This document shows positions 1 through 13,276 of a DNA stretch of 64,000 bases, piece after piece. Below the pieces are notes generated by a model. It ran no database searches, had not been told where the DNA came from, and saw only the letters and a list, made by a program, of their open reading frames with translations. Each line of letters opens with the position of its first letter. The stretch's first letter is position 1. The stretch is from Ostrinia nubilalis. Lineage: Eukaryota > Arthropoda > Insecta > Lepidoptera > Crambidae. The DNA is taken from contig NC_087093.1 of the NCBI RefSeq assembly GCF_963855985.1, positions 13,655,001 through 13,719,000 of the forward strand, given 5' to 3'. The translations under genes were made by a program, and so were the position numbers.

Positions 1-941
1 AAGGGGGATGAGTATAAACATGCCAAAAGTTATGAGTTGTGTGATCCCTTTGTAAAGTTGATATTTGCAATATATCTTTGACTACAATATGTGTACTTGC
101 AATTAAAAGTTTGTACGTAGGTATTGATAAAGATAATAAATTATTATACTACGGAAATATCCACGACTCTAGTAACGGTGTACTGCCGTTCGGTTAGTTA
201 ACAGTTTATATGTTTTTATTTTGTTACCTAACAATGACGTGACTAGACAATTATTTTTATATTGGATTTATTAATTACAACACAATTATAAATAGTACAT
301 ATTTTTTCCGTGTGATTAGACCAATTACCTAGCGCCCCAAAACTAAACCGAGCTCACACTACTAAAATAACAGATGGACAATAATAATTATGATTAAAAA
401 GTTACATTATTGCACTTGTTTGTCAGTGGCAATTACTGTCAAATACTAGCGTTACAACCGACCTGTAAACCTGTAATACAGAGGGTTCGAAAAAGTTGCC
501 TATCACGCTATGCTACAGTTTTTATCCGCGCATTAAAAAAACTGACCAGTAGTAGCTTATTCTTGGTACCTATACTATTTCACAAACTCATTTTCAAATG
601 CACACAAACATTTGTACATCATGTAACTCATAATTCTAATAAAAGGCATAGTCGACCATACGGGCCATCAAAATAATCAAAATAGGGTGCACGGCATATT
701 TCAATTCATGATATTCAACAGTTCGCGACTGGCCTACTCTCCTGTCTGGTCCGGGGTCACGCAGGGTGCGGGTGTGGTCCGCATACGTCATCCAATTACT
801 CTCGCTTCTTTCATCGCGCTCATAAGCGGGTCACCGTGTCACTTTCATCGTCTTTCGTCGGACAACTACACTGATTTGCATATTCACACACGCTATAGCT
901 AACCAATGCTCACGGAGGTGATACTTGAAATAGATTACACG
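1..941. other. Non-coding interval, no gene seen
   Basis: AT-rich sequence with frequent stops in all frames. The open frames at 410-676 and 687-902 show no recognisable domain. The part from about 720 to 900 is somewhat richer in GC, but I could not assign it to an exon or repeat. Confidence 0.5.
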
Positions 942-1060
942 TAAGAGGAAGAGTATTGGGCCCAGAAGTGTTCCTTGTGGAGTCCTGCTTGCCTAAATAA
1001 AGTAAAGAATGATCAACTTGTGCAGTGATGTCACCCCAATACACATTGAAGTCTAAAAGA
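942..1060 (-). pseudogene. Remnant of a non-LTR retrotransposon reverse transcriptase
   Basis: Read on the minus strand, positions 992 to 942 give SRTPQGTLLGPILFLL. This matches the reverse transcriptase block (PQGT-x-LGPILF) found in jockey/CR1-type LINE enzymes of insects. The sequence just upstream on the same strand (about 1060 to 995) is open in a different frame, so at least one frameshift separates the two parts. The usual continuation towards the catalytic YADD block is not seen. It is a short decayed fragment with no sign of function. The motif is short, so the call rests mainly on its close match to the family signature. Confidence 0.5.
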
Positions 1061-4000
1061 GTAGTTTTGCGTTGCTATAGGAAAAAGTTGTAGAAAGTAC
1101 ACATGGGGATATTGCCATCTTTCAATTTTGGTCTGACGAGTTACAACATCGCAACCAAAATACGCAAACACTTTTAAAACGAAACGATATTTCGTCGCGC
1201 CGAAACTTTTATCACTTGATGAGCGAAAGAACCCGTTTGTTTAATCACGTTATATGACGAGTTCACAAAACTTTCTTCATAAGTGCATTGTCGAATTTCT
1301 CTTTGCACCGCGTGTCTCTTTATACAATAGCCAAATTAGTGCGTCTCATACTCATACCGCTATTGTTACCGCGTGTGACAGTTGGATCACATCTGTATTC
1401 ATTATGGCCACTTGCTCCTAAAAAATTGGTTGGTAAGATCGAGTCATTTTACCTAATCTTTCACTATTATGAGAGTTCAAATCAGCTTAGAACAAAATAT
1501 AACAAGGCAGGTATTCTCTTGACTTACTCTAAGCTTTGTTACTTCGCGTATGATATCATAAATACCTTGAGCAAACTGCATATTAAAAGATTAATAAACA
1601 GGAAATAGTGTCGAAGATTTACATACGTGCTAAAGCTGTAGTAACTCATCCAACGTAGGCACAAACCTACCACCAAAGACAAGGTGATGCACGATACATA
1701 ATAGAATCCATTCTTGAAAATAGTCCTCCCACGTTTTGGCGAAGGTTCTTCATTCAAAACGCAATGCGGTAGCATTAGATAATTACACCTACACACAGCC
1801 GTGTCATTGTTTTTGTATTATTGAAACTATTGAAAGTTATTTGAGATAGAACAACTAATGGAAGTTAAGGATATTGCTTGGGCAAATATTTTTCATGGTC
1901 GTGTTGCTCTTATTTTGATTCGAGAAAAATATAAATCCTCTAGTTAAAATCCAAACATTGTCGTATTAAGTTTTTGGGGCCCTAAGGCATACATAATACC
2001 TACTTATCTCATGACTTCTTTCCTGTGTGCTTATTTGTAATTGAAACAAAAGTTATCAGTAACCAATTAACCATACCTTTCGATTGCCATGTGCCAGAAT
2101 TGTCACAGAACTTGTTTTATTTGTAACATCATCGCTCTTGTAATTAATTAACTTCGTAACATTGTTCTTGTTTTGTTTCACATGGCAATATGTATTATTA
2201 ATTTGTGCCCAAATTGGAGTTTGTGAACTTAACTTCACAGTTGAATGGTACATTGTTACTTGGTGTGCCAATAATAATCGTCTCAAAGCAGGTCTTTATG
2301 AATATGAGACAAATTTTGGGGTTTCGTAAGCCTGCTCATTATATTCAGTATATTGTTCTTGGATCCAAAATCGCAAGAATGTAGATGTAATTGCAAAGCA
2401 CAATGTATGTCAATGCTAATACTAGTTCGCGAACTCCCACTCAACAGCTAAGGTCGGGCTTAGGTGTAATGCTTGAAAGCACTGACAGAGTGATTTATTT
2501 GCCTCCTTACACTAAGAATAAACGCGTGGGCATCAAAATAATCGTGTGATGAAAGTCATCCGAAAATTTATGGACGTGCATACGAGGTTTGGAATACAAT
2601 AACTATTCATAACGTTTGTATTGATTATGATAATAATTCGAGACCAGATGACTTTCCAGTCAGCAGCATTGAAGCGTAACTTGTTTCTTGGACGGATCTA
2701 AACCTTCATTCCACTTGACTCGTTTCAAACTTGATTGACTATTACTCTGCTGTCTCTCCCACTAGTGCCTTATCAAATATTTACGATGCCAATAATAATG
2801 TCATTAATTACATCAGAATATCTCACTTAATCCATAATTCTGTAACATCCGTTATTAGAAAAGGAAATTAAATCCATGTTTATATTTAGGAGGAAATCGT
2901 AAGTTATTTGTGTGTATCGGAGCATATTTCTATTTGCAGTTTTATCCTTTTAGAAAGTTTGGTCATGTGTTCAAGAGTAGTGGTTATTTCACTTCAGCTT
3001 TCACGATACTGTTATGTCATTGACGCCCCATGAGATTCCCATAAAAACAGGGAAAGTCTGCAATCGACGTCGCCGTTGAAGACGGAGGCCGCCGCCGGGC
3101 ACTCGTCACGCCCATCCTACGCCAGCATGGAACGAAAGAAAGTGAAATTTTGTCGAACCAATTGTTCGAAACGTGTCTCTTCTTTTTTGGGGAAGCGGTT
3201 ATCTTTATGGTTGCCCGTCGGCGGTGGAATGTCATGTAAATGTTTACACTGTTCACGTTTTGCTCCATGAACAGGGCAGAAATTATTCGTTCACGGTCGA
3301 CCGCGAGTTCTGCCCTCGGTGTAGAGGCTCCCGCGGCGAGCGTACGTGCTCCAATAGAAAAAAGTCATTGTGCTGGCCACTGCGATACCTGTAATTTATA
3401 CAAGGAAGTAATTATAACGCTCGATCAAAGTTTTCTGACCCCACTGTCAATAATGAACTAGGTGGTATTGAAAGTGTTCTGTGACTCATTCAGAAGACGT
3501 TTTTTTGTAATACTGCCTTTACAAAAAAACACCCTTTTTCAATGTGTATAGAAAAAATCAAGGTTTATTATAACAACCTATATCGTCTACAGCAAAAACG
3601 TTTTAAATCAATATTTATGTTAGCAGAAATGATGTTTTTATGTTTATACAGCTTTATACGAGAAAGCGCCTGCCTATGCTAAGATATAAAATTGATTGCT
3701 AGCTATAAATTAAAAGAGTTTAAATACCCATTGTGTCAAGAGCCAAAATATAGTATCAGCCGTAGGTGGTGACGTCGCCGACAGGCACGAGTCGGCATAA
3801 CTCACAATGCCATCTGATAAATTGACGCCGGTTATTGCTTTCTTCGGGTATTGTCGGATTTTATAGTGGAGCATCGATTTCTCAAGGACAATTTCACGAT
3901 AATCGCCATATTCTGCCGTTTGAAGCCTTTTTGAAGAAACAATATGCCCTTCTGTTTTACAGCTTTGGAAAAACATCTTTAAAGCAAAATTGTCGTATAC

Positions 4001-4843
4001 CTAGGAAATAATTGCTTACTTTTAGTAAAAGGAAACCCAAAATTGCTAGCTTTGTAAAAGTAAAATATTATTCAAACCAATTTATAAATCTAAGATAAGT
4101 TCTTCAATAAAGGCATTGACGTAGACGCCCTAGGGTAAATAACACCGCACCGTTTTGTTGCAATAGTATGATGGATGAGCATAGCGTATAGCGTTTCGAC
4201 TATTACTTATTGTTTGTAAATGTCATTTGTAATAAATTATGACTCTCATTATTCAGTGTTTGAGTAAATAGGACGTTTTGCAAATACACTTTTAAATCTT
4301 CTTTATATTTCGTAGTGGGATTTGGTATATTCTTAATTCTTTTCACCAGGACCAGATTATATCATTCATTAACTTTAGTGCCTTTGATCACAACAGAGAA
4401 AAATAACGACGTCATCGACATATAAAAGAAAGTGTAGAAAAACGTTTCCTCGTTGTTTAATGTTATATCTAATGTTCCAATTACCGTTCAGTGCCTCATA
4501 GTCACTCAGCTTAATAGAAAAGTAGGTGGGTAATATGCGGTTACATGTGGTGAACAATAAAGGGGTAATTACACGAATTGTAATTACATAAAACAGTACG
4601 ATGGTAGTTACCTTCACAAGCCTACGCCGTAATTTAATTAGAGACGGAGTCTTTTAGCATGAAAAACTAATTTTGTGAAAGAAAAGAAGGTTCGCATTTT
4701 AATTGAAGGTACAAAATGATATGTTTGAGCTAAAACACTAGGTAAGTAGAAGCACAAGCTCTGCTTAGTTTGGGACTTGTTCATTATTGTGGCATTTGGA
4801 ATAAAGTAATTTCATGACGCTTAATCAAAACCTAATGCTAGAC
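1061..4843. other. Non-coding interval with one GC-richer patch
   Basis: Mostly AT-rich sequence without recognisable genes. Positions about 3020-3370 are richer in GC and CpG, with overlapping short open frames on both strands (3076-3270 plus, 3017-3268 minus). None has a domain I recognise and no convincing splice-site pair frames them. It could be a regulatory CpG patch or a non-coding exon. Confidence 0.4.
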
Positions 4844-4855
4844 GAACAGAAATTA

Positions 4856-5213
4856 CATAGTTATTAAATTTTTAGCGTTTAGAGTCGCATCTCAAACTAA
4901 TTTGAGAATTATAAATAACTTGAAAAAATCGAACTGCCTAAGGCGGGAATTGAACCCACGACATTAAGAGCTGTTTCATCTTAACTGACAGTTAAATATT
5001 TGCAACAATATTTCTGTTAGATGTAGGGTAGGTATACTTAACATTGATGAAACAAACGCTGGCTATAACAGCGTATTACACTTGAAAATTTCGACGGGTT
5101 CATCCAGTGTCTAAGTAGCTCAGTTGGAAGAGCAGTCGCCCGGCAAGCGGAAGGTCGTGGGTTCAATTCCCGCCTTAGGCAGTTCGATTTTTTCAAGTTA
5201 TTTATAATTCTCA
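4856..5213. mobile_element. Inverted-repeat element with tRNA-like arms (copy 1)
   Basis: Positions 4903-4962 and 5154-5213 are 60-nt inverted repeats. Each arm contains the T-arm and 3' acceptor side of a tRNA-like sequence followed by the same 33-nt tail. The right arm continues inward into a nearly full tRNA-like cloverleaf (5109-5181); the left arm diverges after its T-arm. The direct repeat GAACAGAAATTA occurs at 4844-4855 and 5214-5225, immediately outside the right arm and 47 nt outside the left arm, and may be a 12-bp target duplication. That length is more typical of retroposition than of cut-and-paste transposition. A diverged relative lies at about 24976-25167. I cannot place the element in a named family. 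Confidence 0.6.
5109..5181 (+). tRNA. tRNA-Ala(GGC)-like sequence, probably a pseudo-tRNA
   Basis: A cloverleaf can be drawn. The acceptor stem GTCTAAG pairs with CTTAGGC with one G-T pair. The D arm is GCTC/GAGC, the anticodon stem GTCGC/GCGGA has an end mismatch, and the T arm GTGGG/CCCGC closes the loop TTCAATT. The loop CCGGCAA places GGC in the anticodon position, which would read alanine codons. Position 33 is C, not the near-universal U, and the outer anticodon pair is G-A. The sequence sits inside an inverted-repeat element. It is therefore more likely a repeat-borne tRNA relic or SINE-like head than a working gene, although automatic tRNA finders may report it. Confidence 0.55.
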
Positions 5214-5225
5214 GAACAGAAATTA

Positions 5226-8200
5226 ATTAGACAATTACCTATTTCTAAAATTCGATTTGTGCGCAATGTTTGGCCTTGACGATAGCTATGTTATCAATTC
5301 CAAATATCATAAATGTATTGAAATGGAATTAGTGGAATATTTCGCACAAATTGATATGATAGTTGAAATATTTCACGCATTAAGTATTTATGTTGGCAAT
5401 TGGCTCATAATGACCGAGGTTGGATTTTCGCTCCGCTTCGCGTAACAAGTGCAAATGCAATTATCCGAAACTGGAGCATAACGTCTAATGTCCGCGGTGG
5501 ATTAACAACCATCGGGTACCTATCCGACGCAGAAAAACAAAAGATTAAACTTTCGAGGCTTACGAACTGAAAGTTGGTAACAAGAGATAACTTACTTTCA
5601 TTCAGATCCAAGGAGATTAGGAGAGATCAATGAAGGAAGATGTTATTTCTTTTGAACAGCTAGAATATGTTCTAATCCATCCCCTCTCTTATTCACAATC
5701 AGTGCTTTATTTAGAACTACAATACAATATCACAAATTCACAATCTGTCAAGTGTTTCAAAGACTTAACGGAATTGATAACTATTTTATCTGCAAGAGGA
5801 TTAGATTTTAGTTAAGTTCCTATTTGATGACTGATCAAATAGTTTTGATGGGGCACCTAATCATTATGTTACTCGAGTCCCATATGATAATGCTTTCACG
5901 ACATTGCTTGTAAGAATGCACACCGTACACATTTCTCGGTCTTGTTGATGGCGAGCCGTGGTGTGCGAGGCCTGCGTTACTGCATCGGTTTGAATAATTC
6001 ATTTTATGTGTTATTTAACGTCGCCATGCCATGTTAAAATCTCATCAAGTTGCTCCATCTTAGATGCATATTGCATATTCAAACCGTCGAGATTTTTAGG
6101 TTCCGGACAATTACTTTTTGAAACATTTATTACTCCTAATCTGTTTTGTAACATTTTAATGCAATGTTGCATTTGCGTCAATATTTACTCTTCATTGTTG
6201 TGCTTATTGCTATTGTCAATGATGCTTTGTGTATTATATCGATCGATTCATCGATGGAGCCTCTGCCCGTGTCAATCTTATATGCAATGATTTAGATGAG
6301 AGTATTTGCAAAAAACTAGTAGAAATGGAATACTATTCTCATTCGCATTACGCAAACAGAGAAGCATAACATCATGATTCTAATCCGACAAAAGATGCGC
6401 TACTTTAGTTCGGTGGCTGTGCTCATTATTTTTTACAAATTGCACAACGTATGATTGTTGATGACATAACCTTTTGCTTGACGGAATAATTGCTGTATTC
6501 TTAGATATCGTGAAATAAAACGAGTATAATGTTGATTAATAGCTGCCACGCCTACCTTGTATAAATTCTTCATTGATTCGGATCGCGGAGGTGTTACAAC
6601 CGTAAGCGGGCAAACTTCGTAAATGACATGTTACGTAGCCATCAGTCAATCAAACCCACGAGGTGATGAAAGATACATGGATCCAAACAATTTGCTTTAT
6701 CACGCTCCATTCTGCGGAATGTGTTACAGAATAGCATTTATTATTTCCTTACAAAAGTAGTTCTATCATCGTTTTGATCTATAAATTGCAGCAGACGTTT
6801 GGAATAATAGTTGGTTTGTCAATAAGGAACGGCACCGGTAGCAAATGTCTCAAAATAATTACAGCCGTTGAAAGTCGTAACTTGTAAAATAGCATAGATA
6901 AATTCAGTTTACTTAACCGAGGTTAAAAGCTGCTGCGCATTTTATTAGCCCGTTTCCTGCCTGTTAGCATTCAAAGGGCCGCGTGGTCTGTTCCTCATTA
7001 ATAAACAATGTCGTGCATCAAAGGCCTGATTCCAAGGACCATTTAACACGAACCAATAATACAAAACCTAAATATTAAAGTGCCTAGTTACGAGTTAGGC
7101 AATTCAGGAACTTTTGTGTTTAGTGCATTAATGAGTAACAACCAAAAGAATTTGAATGTCGAGTCGTGACTCGTGATGCTGTTTACTTCCTATCCGGTAG
7201 ATTAATAGCTCTAAACACTGGTGTTCCCCTGCTTCAATGCGGTGACGTCACGATGTATTTATTCAAAGATGAGATGCCAGGCGAGATTTTCTATTGTCTC
7301 ATAAAATGTTTATGTTGCGACACTCTCACGGTTGGCGGTGCCGCGGGCGTCGTGACGATAGGATGTTTGCAGTTTTGCATTACAAATAATATATCGTGAA
7401 TAGCATGTCGTTAGATGTCATTTACACTATTTTATGTAACACTATAGAAAATAGGCGAGGCGAAGAGGAAATTTGATGGCAAGTGAAAACAAAGAGCAAT
7501 CTGCTTTGGATTTGTTGTTGATGAAAAAGTAAACTAATCGTGTAGCTTTGATGATAATGCTTCAGAATTCCACCTTGTAGATTCCGTAATCGTAGAAGTT
7601 GTTTACAAAATGATTTTAAATTTTTCAAAATTCATATGTGAATTAGGATGTTATTGCTTCGATAATCCGCCTTATAATCAAATAACAATCATTATCGAGC
7701 AAATGAAAGTCCGTCTTATCGACAAAAGAATTCGCGTGCGTCACTCATTGACCAAACTTAGAAAACATAGTAATGTCTATCCAATTCGTGGTGAGTGTTG
7801 ACTTGATAGTCATTGATAATTCAACTCACTGCCACAATTACGATGGTAATACCTTCGGGTAAACACCTTAACGCAGTTACTTGCGTTTCTTGATACACTG
7901 CGGTTTGATTGAATTTCAATTGCTTCGAGGCCATTCTATCGGCTACTTCGTCTTAGGTGTCGGTCACACTAAGATGGTTTTCTTTGATAAATGTTTTCAT
8001 TTGTTCGTGCAATTAATATTAGAAATTAATTGTCTGAAGTAGAGACATTGGAGCTCTATAATTTCATTTATTTTTCTTGTGCCATTTACCATTAAGTAGA
8101 CATTTGTAGTGGTTTTGCTGAATGATGCTACGGGACTATTCTCACCCCTCGTTACTACTGCTTCATCTCCTTTGTAGCCAGGATCTACAGCTTGACCACC

Positions 8201-10286
8201 AAAAGATTGTGCATGATACCAGTAATATTGGTGTGGAAACAACTTCAGCAGCACGAGATTATACTTGCGAACGTGCGCGCAGTCATGCAAGGCTCGGTTC
8301 TAAACCCGACCGATTATACGATCTGGACAACATTTATCTTCGCGCACACTTCGAACATGATAAACAACCCGAGGACTAAATAATCGGAATGCGTTCACGA
8401 ATTAATTCATGCATCGGGGGCGTTATGTATGCTACTGAACACTTCGCTTGCGTGTGTTCAATACGAGCTGATTATTGCTTTGGAATTTCAAATTTAAAAA
8501 ATGTGCTGCTCGTTCTTCACTTGTTATTAAAGGATCGCAACTCGAGTAGTTTATAAGGCAAGATGCACGCGCTAAAAATAATTTGCAGCTTTCAAACTGA
8601 CACCAGAGGCTGTTATACCAATCGACGATTTTTTTTATCTGGACCGGTCCGACGACATTCATTGACATTTACATTATGTTAACAAACTGGACGACTCACG
8701 TCGCCTCTGGATGTGAAAAGAAAGTAGATATCGGGCGCCTCCGTCGGCAACAAAGTTGTGTTTATAAACGTCCCGATCAAATTAATTATTATCGAATATT
8801 AATTTAAACAAGTTTTTAAATATAGTCTCAGTACCAAACTACCTTTCCTTCCTCGATTATACACGAAATATGTATTATTCCGCGATCAATAGATTTAAAA
8901 GGCAAAACTTAATAGACTACATCATAAAAGTCTGAAATTGCCATCGCGATAATGTCAAAACAATAATTGAAATTAATTATGCAATTAGGAAGTTTCCGAC
9001 TAAATTCATGGGACATTTTTTTTGTCTTATTTTGCTTGTAATCCGACGTAATTGTAAATTGAGGTAATTTGCTATTGAATTTGTTGGGAATATAATTTTC
9101 ATGGGCTTGTTATTGATCATTATTTGATATTAAATTATCATTACAAATCAAAATTGTCTGAATCATATTTTCTCAGTCACATGTCATTAATTTTGTCTTT
9201 ATTAACGTAGGTTTCCAATTAAGTCTGAAATTATTTGCCGTCAAGAACACGTAGCTAGGACAAAAAGTGTTCAATTATTTCGTTTGTGCTGCTGAACTTT
9301 AGGCAGGTAAAGGTCAGATGTAAGCACCGACAAACAAAGAAGATCCTACTTAGCTCTAGTAGGTCTGAGCTCGAAGCCTGGGCGGGCCATTCACCCGCCC
9401 GCCCACGCTACATATCGATCAAGCTCCCAGAGTCCCAGCTCTCAGACCGGGATTTGGCTGGGTAAAAATAAAAACCGACTAAGCAATAAAAGGGCATCCC
9501 AATTTGGTGAAACAAGTCCAGGTTGTTAATGATGTTTCCAAACAACAATTAATTTTCTGATTTTAATTAATCGAATTTGATTTGAAAATGAAATGGTTCG
9601 ATTAGCTTCAATGCTTTTTATTCAGGCGTCATGCTAGTAATCGTAGATAAAATTACTTTTTTTATTTTATTTATTGATATTAAATAAATAAAAAAAATGT
9701 TAGGATGAGAGGACCAGGTTGGTAATTGGCATAAACTAAGATAGTGAACTCTGATTTTTCTTGATTGCGATAACTACCATCATCTCTTTTTTCCCCGAAA
9801 TCAACGTTATTTATTATTTTCTTTTTTACCCATCGTACAGCATACGGTTTCTGCAGTGCCTGAAAGATTTATTAGCGTTTAGAGATTATTAATAGTGTTT
9901 TGCTATACCAATTAATAAATGTGTTCTTATCCCAAATTGGCTGTATTTGGATAGCGACGTTAAGATATACTGCTGAAATTAATTGAAAAAATTGTGGAAA
10001 TCTCTTGAATTTTTCTCAAAACATTCCACTGGTTTTCAACTGATAAGTAATAAAGTTTATACCATCAAGTCTTACTAAAATATGAATAGCCAAGTAGATT
10101 TTCCTTATATGAAGCAGGGGAATGGGATAAACCAAATGGAGCGTCAGCATAAACAGTCCGTTGACCCTATCAAGGGCATTTATGTCAGACCAGTCAACTG
10201 ATGCCTTGCCAACTATGTACAGTGATTTAATCAAGATCAAGGTCTTTGTTCAGTGATACATTCACTGTATGGACTATCGGTTCATT
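5226..10286. other. Non-coding interval, no gene seen
   Basis: About 5 kb of AT-rich sequence. Short open frames occur (for example 6006-6290 plus and 7997-8290 minus), but they are of low complexity or overlap frames on the other strand and show no known domain. A small GC-rich inverted motif (GGGCGGGC facing GCCCGCCC) lies at about 9380-9410. Confidence 0.5.
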
Positions 10287-10338
10287 GTCTTCATTAGCTA
10301 ATTTGATTCTGTAACGAATCAAATTAGCTAATGAAGAC
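10287..10338. repeat. Perfect 23-bp hairpin
   Basis: Arms 10287-10309 and 10316-10338 are exact reverse complements separated by a 6-nt loop. No longer inverted ends or target duplication surround them. Confidence 0.85.
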
Positions 10339-12404
10339 GAAGAAGTTTAATTTACATTAGATTTTCGGGGTCAGCGAAATCTCGTATAGTTTACAGTCAC
10401 ATAGGTTTTGATGCTTATCAGATAGGTAAATCTTCTGGGTTAGGTCTCAAATTTAAAATGGATTGTGTGTTACAAAGGCACCTTGTGACTACCACAATGT
10501 TTATGTTTTTACACGCTGAAGATATAGGAGAGTATTTTTGAAGAACCGTACTGAGATTAACCGCATATGAAACCGTATATGTATCTTTACGATTGGTGCA
10601 CATTCTTATGCGAATTGACATTCAAATGCTGCAAACGCACCTAATCACCTACATCTCCAGATTGCAGGTTTTTCAAGGTTTCTTTTAAAGTACCGTAGAA
10701 GGAACTACTGCTTATAGTCCCTCAGATATAAGCGTTACGTTTGCATATCACGCTCCGGTGGGATGCTGGAGAAAACCGAATGTTCAACATCCGCGTCCGC
10801 GCCGCGGTCAACATACACACGGCGAAATTATGCGAATCGGCGCCCGCGCACGCAAACCGCTACATCCTACTAATATTATTATTTTAAATGTTGAAAATAC
10901 CTGTTTCTAATAAATGCAGTGTTTGTGACGAAGAACTTTCTTGACGCAAAAGTTAAATTCAGCATTATGAAATTTTTGCCCAAGTAAGTAAATGATAAAT
11001 TATCATTGGGAAATCCTTTTACGGTCTTCTCCTGAGAAGATCCAGATAGTAATATAAATACTATTACCCAAGACGTCTCAGTCAATATCAGTGGCATCAG
11101 TGCAAGGAATTTTTAGTGTCTTCTTGCAATAATGGTGTTTCATTGATTACGTATTTAGGATTGTCAACAACAATAATTAAAATCATATACATAGACACAT
11201 TATCTCCACAATAGTTGAAGAAGAATCTGAATATATTCAGACTTAGATGTTTTAAATTCAACGCCTTATGTTTTAGCTTTCCATATGACCTGCGGGTTGA
11301 CTCTTTGTAAACATTGAATTATGCATGTATTGTTAACTTTGTGTTACTGAGTGCATCGCATGCATGCATTTGAATGCAGGCTATAATTAAAGCAGATTTT
11401 ATTGCCCTTGTTTTCAACACATTTCTTAGTAGTAGCTGAAGAAAACTCTAGAAATTATTGTAAACGTCGATGTGCGAGCACGAGGTCTATGCTAACTAGG
11501 CACATGACTATGACACAAAGTACATCTCATTCATATCATAACTAACGAAGTTTACATTCGAGTGTTGGAGACTAACTTGATACATTGACGCTTCACCAGG
11601 TCTCACCATGATGATGAATGGATTCTAATGGTTCAACAATTTTATGTTTTTTATTTGTATAAGTCAATTTGTTTGTTATTACATTATTCTCGATCTCAAA
11701 GTATTGTTTGAGTAACAATATAGAGAATACAGAAACAATATTATACCCAGCTTCAATTGCGTTTAGTATTGTAAATACACTCAGGTGTTCCGGAGCGAGT
11801 TCCCATCATACAAATAGTTTTATTTATGCAGGTATGTACAGGTATATTATAGTTCTTTATTATTTGTTACCCGGTGACATTATAACGAGTTTTGTACACA
11901 TTGGCTGTATTGTGGAATATGCAGCTGTCGACAATTGACGTCAATTCCACTTAATTTGCCATGGTGATTTATTTATTTATTTATTTATTTGAACACCAAC
12001 AAGTGATCCAAAACTTTTTCAAATAAATGGCATTAAATTGGTTATAATTATGGGTACACAAACTCTACTGCTTATGTACGCGCTACTAAATAATAAATGT
12101 ACACTCGGGAAATAAAATAGATTCGTGGAGAAAGTTGTAAAATATTTCTTAGAATCTTCATATTGGAAACATCAATCTATTCTTAGATGTTTCGCAATAT
12201 TTGTTGTGGCTTTTATCACCTTCCCTTATCAGTCAAAGGGGTTATCGTAATTATTTGTTTGTTCCTGTACATCAACAAATTCATTCTTTAACTGAGTTCG
12301 TTTTCGTTTCGGTGTATCTGCAACTTTTAACATGGTAAGCAAATGCAAATTGTTGAAAGTTTCTTTTCTGGGCATTTCTAAGATGTTTCTAAAATTTTTC
12401 GTAC
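10339..12404. other. Non-coding interval, no gene seen
   Basis: AT-rich sequence with no recognisable gene. A GC-rich patch at about 10770-10860 contains several CpG-containing runs. An (ATTT) tract lies at 11967-11990. Confidence 0.5.
11967..11990. repeat. ATTT microsatellite
   Basis: About six tandem ATTT units in an AT-rich setting. Confidence 0.85.
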
Positions 12405-12479
12405 CTACACAAAGTGCATTAAACTACAATCAATTGCATATACTCGGTGTACATAGGAGGCATGTCTAGTCTTCGCGAA

Positions 12480-13276
12480 ACGTGACGTGAGCCGGCCTTG
12501 GCGGTCGGTCTGCGTTCGGTCTGCGCCGCTAGCACTCGGCGCATGTGCCGTCTCTGTCGCACTCAATGAGTGTGCTGCTCGACCCGTCTCGAATTTCCAC
12601 ACGCAAGGTTCGAGGAAACTGACTCAGCTGAGTTCCACCACGCACAGAACCAACAGCAAAATGAACTTTATACTAAACCGTTCACGACACCTTTCCGTGC
12701 AGCAACGCGCGGTTGATACGGACTTCCAACCACGATACGTCACAGTATAGTTCTTTCTCTTTTTTTCTCAGTCCCTCACAGCTGCCTCCGACCAGTATTG
12801 TAAAAGCGTTCGAGAGATACGGACTGTCACGGCGTATAATTTACAGCTGTACCCGCTGTCGATTTTACCGAATTGTTTACGACGTAATCTGTTACGAATT
12901 AGCATAAAAAATTATAGTTCCGATTTGTACGCGTGCATACGGCCACGACTGCATCGTAAGGATTCGACACGCGGACATTTCCCTCGTTTTCCGTGCCAGA
13001 AGCCAAACGAAGCGATTTGCAAACGTCGCTATTGTTTCCAAAACATTCGGTTTGTCGTCATGTCAGCCGAAGAGACAGTGCAGTGACTGTATCGATATGT
13101 AGAATAGGGAGCGGTAACAATTGAGTGAGTGCGTGTATCGGATACGGCCCAGTGAGTCGGGGTCCCAGTCTCGAGTGTCCTTAGTGTTGAGTTGCAGCTT
13201 GCGGTAAAATTTCAACCGGGAGGGCAGTGACTGATGGAGGATTGTGTGACGGTGCAGCTGGGCCGCAGTGGGCGTC
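12480..13276 (+). promoter_or_regulatory. CpG-rich probable promoter and 5' leader
   Basis: This block is clearly richer in GC and CpG than the surrounding DNA and leads directly into the ATG at 13277. A long pyrimidine tract ending in CAG at 12747-12771 could be a 3' splice site or, as TCAGT at 12768-12772, an insect initiator-like motif. Several short overlapping open frames are present on both strands, as is common in CpG-rich leaders, and none looks like a protein I know. I infer that it is the promoter and 5' untranslated region of the gene whose coding exons follow on the plus strand. Transcript data would be needed to place the start site. Confidence 0.45.

Noticed and set aside
687..902. 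71-codon open frame with moderate GC
   Set aside because: No recognisable domain; neither strand gives a reverse transcriptase or other known motif in this part.
11820..11840. TTTATGCAG followed by GTATGT, a possible second ratchet site
   Set aside because: It lies upstream of the first recognised exon, and its pyrimidine tract is weak.
12405..12750. Open frames of 65 and 87 codons on opposite strands in the CpG-rich leader
   Set aside because: CpG-rich leaders often have few stops on both strands; neither frame looks like a known protein or carries clear splice signals.
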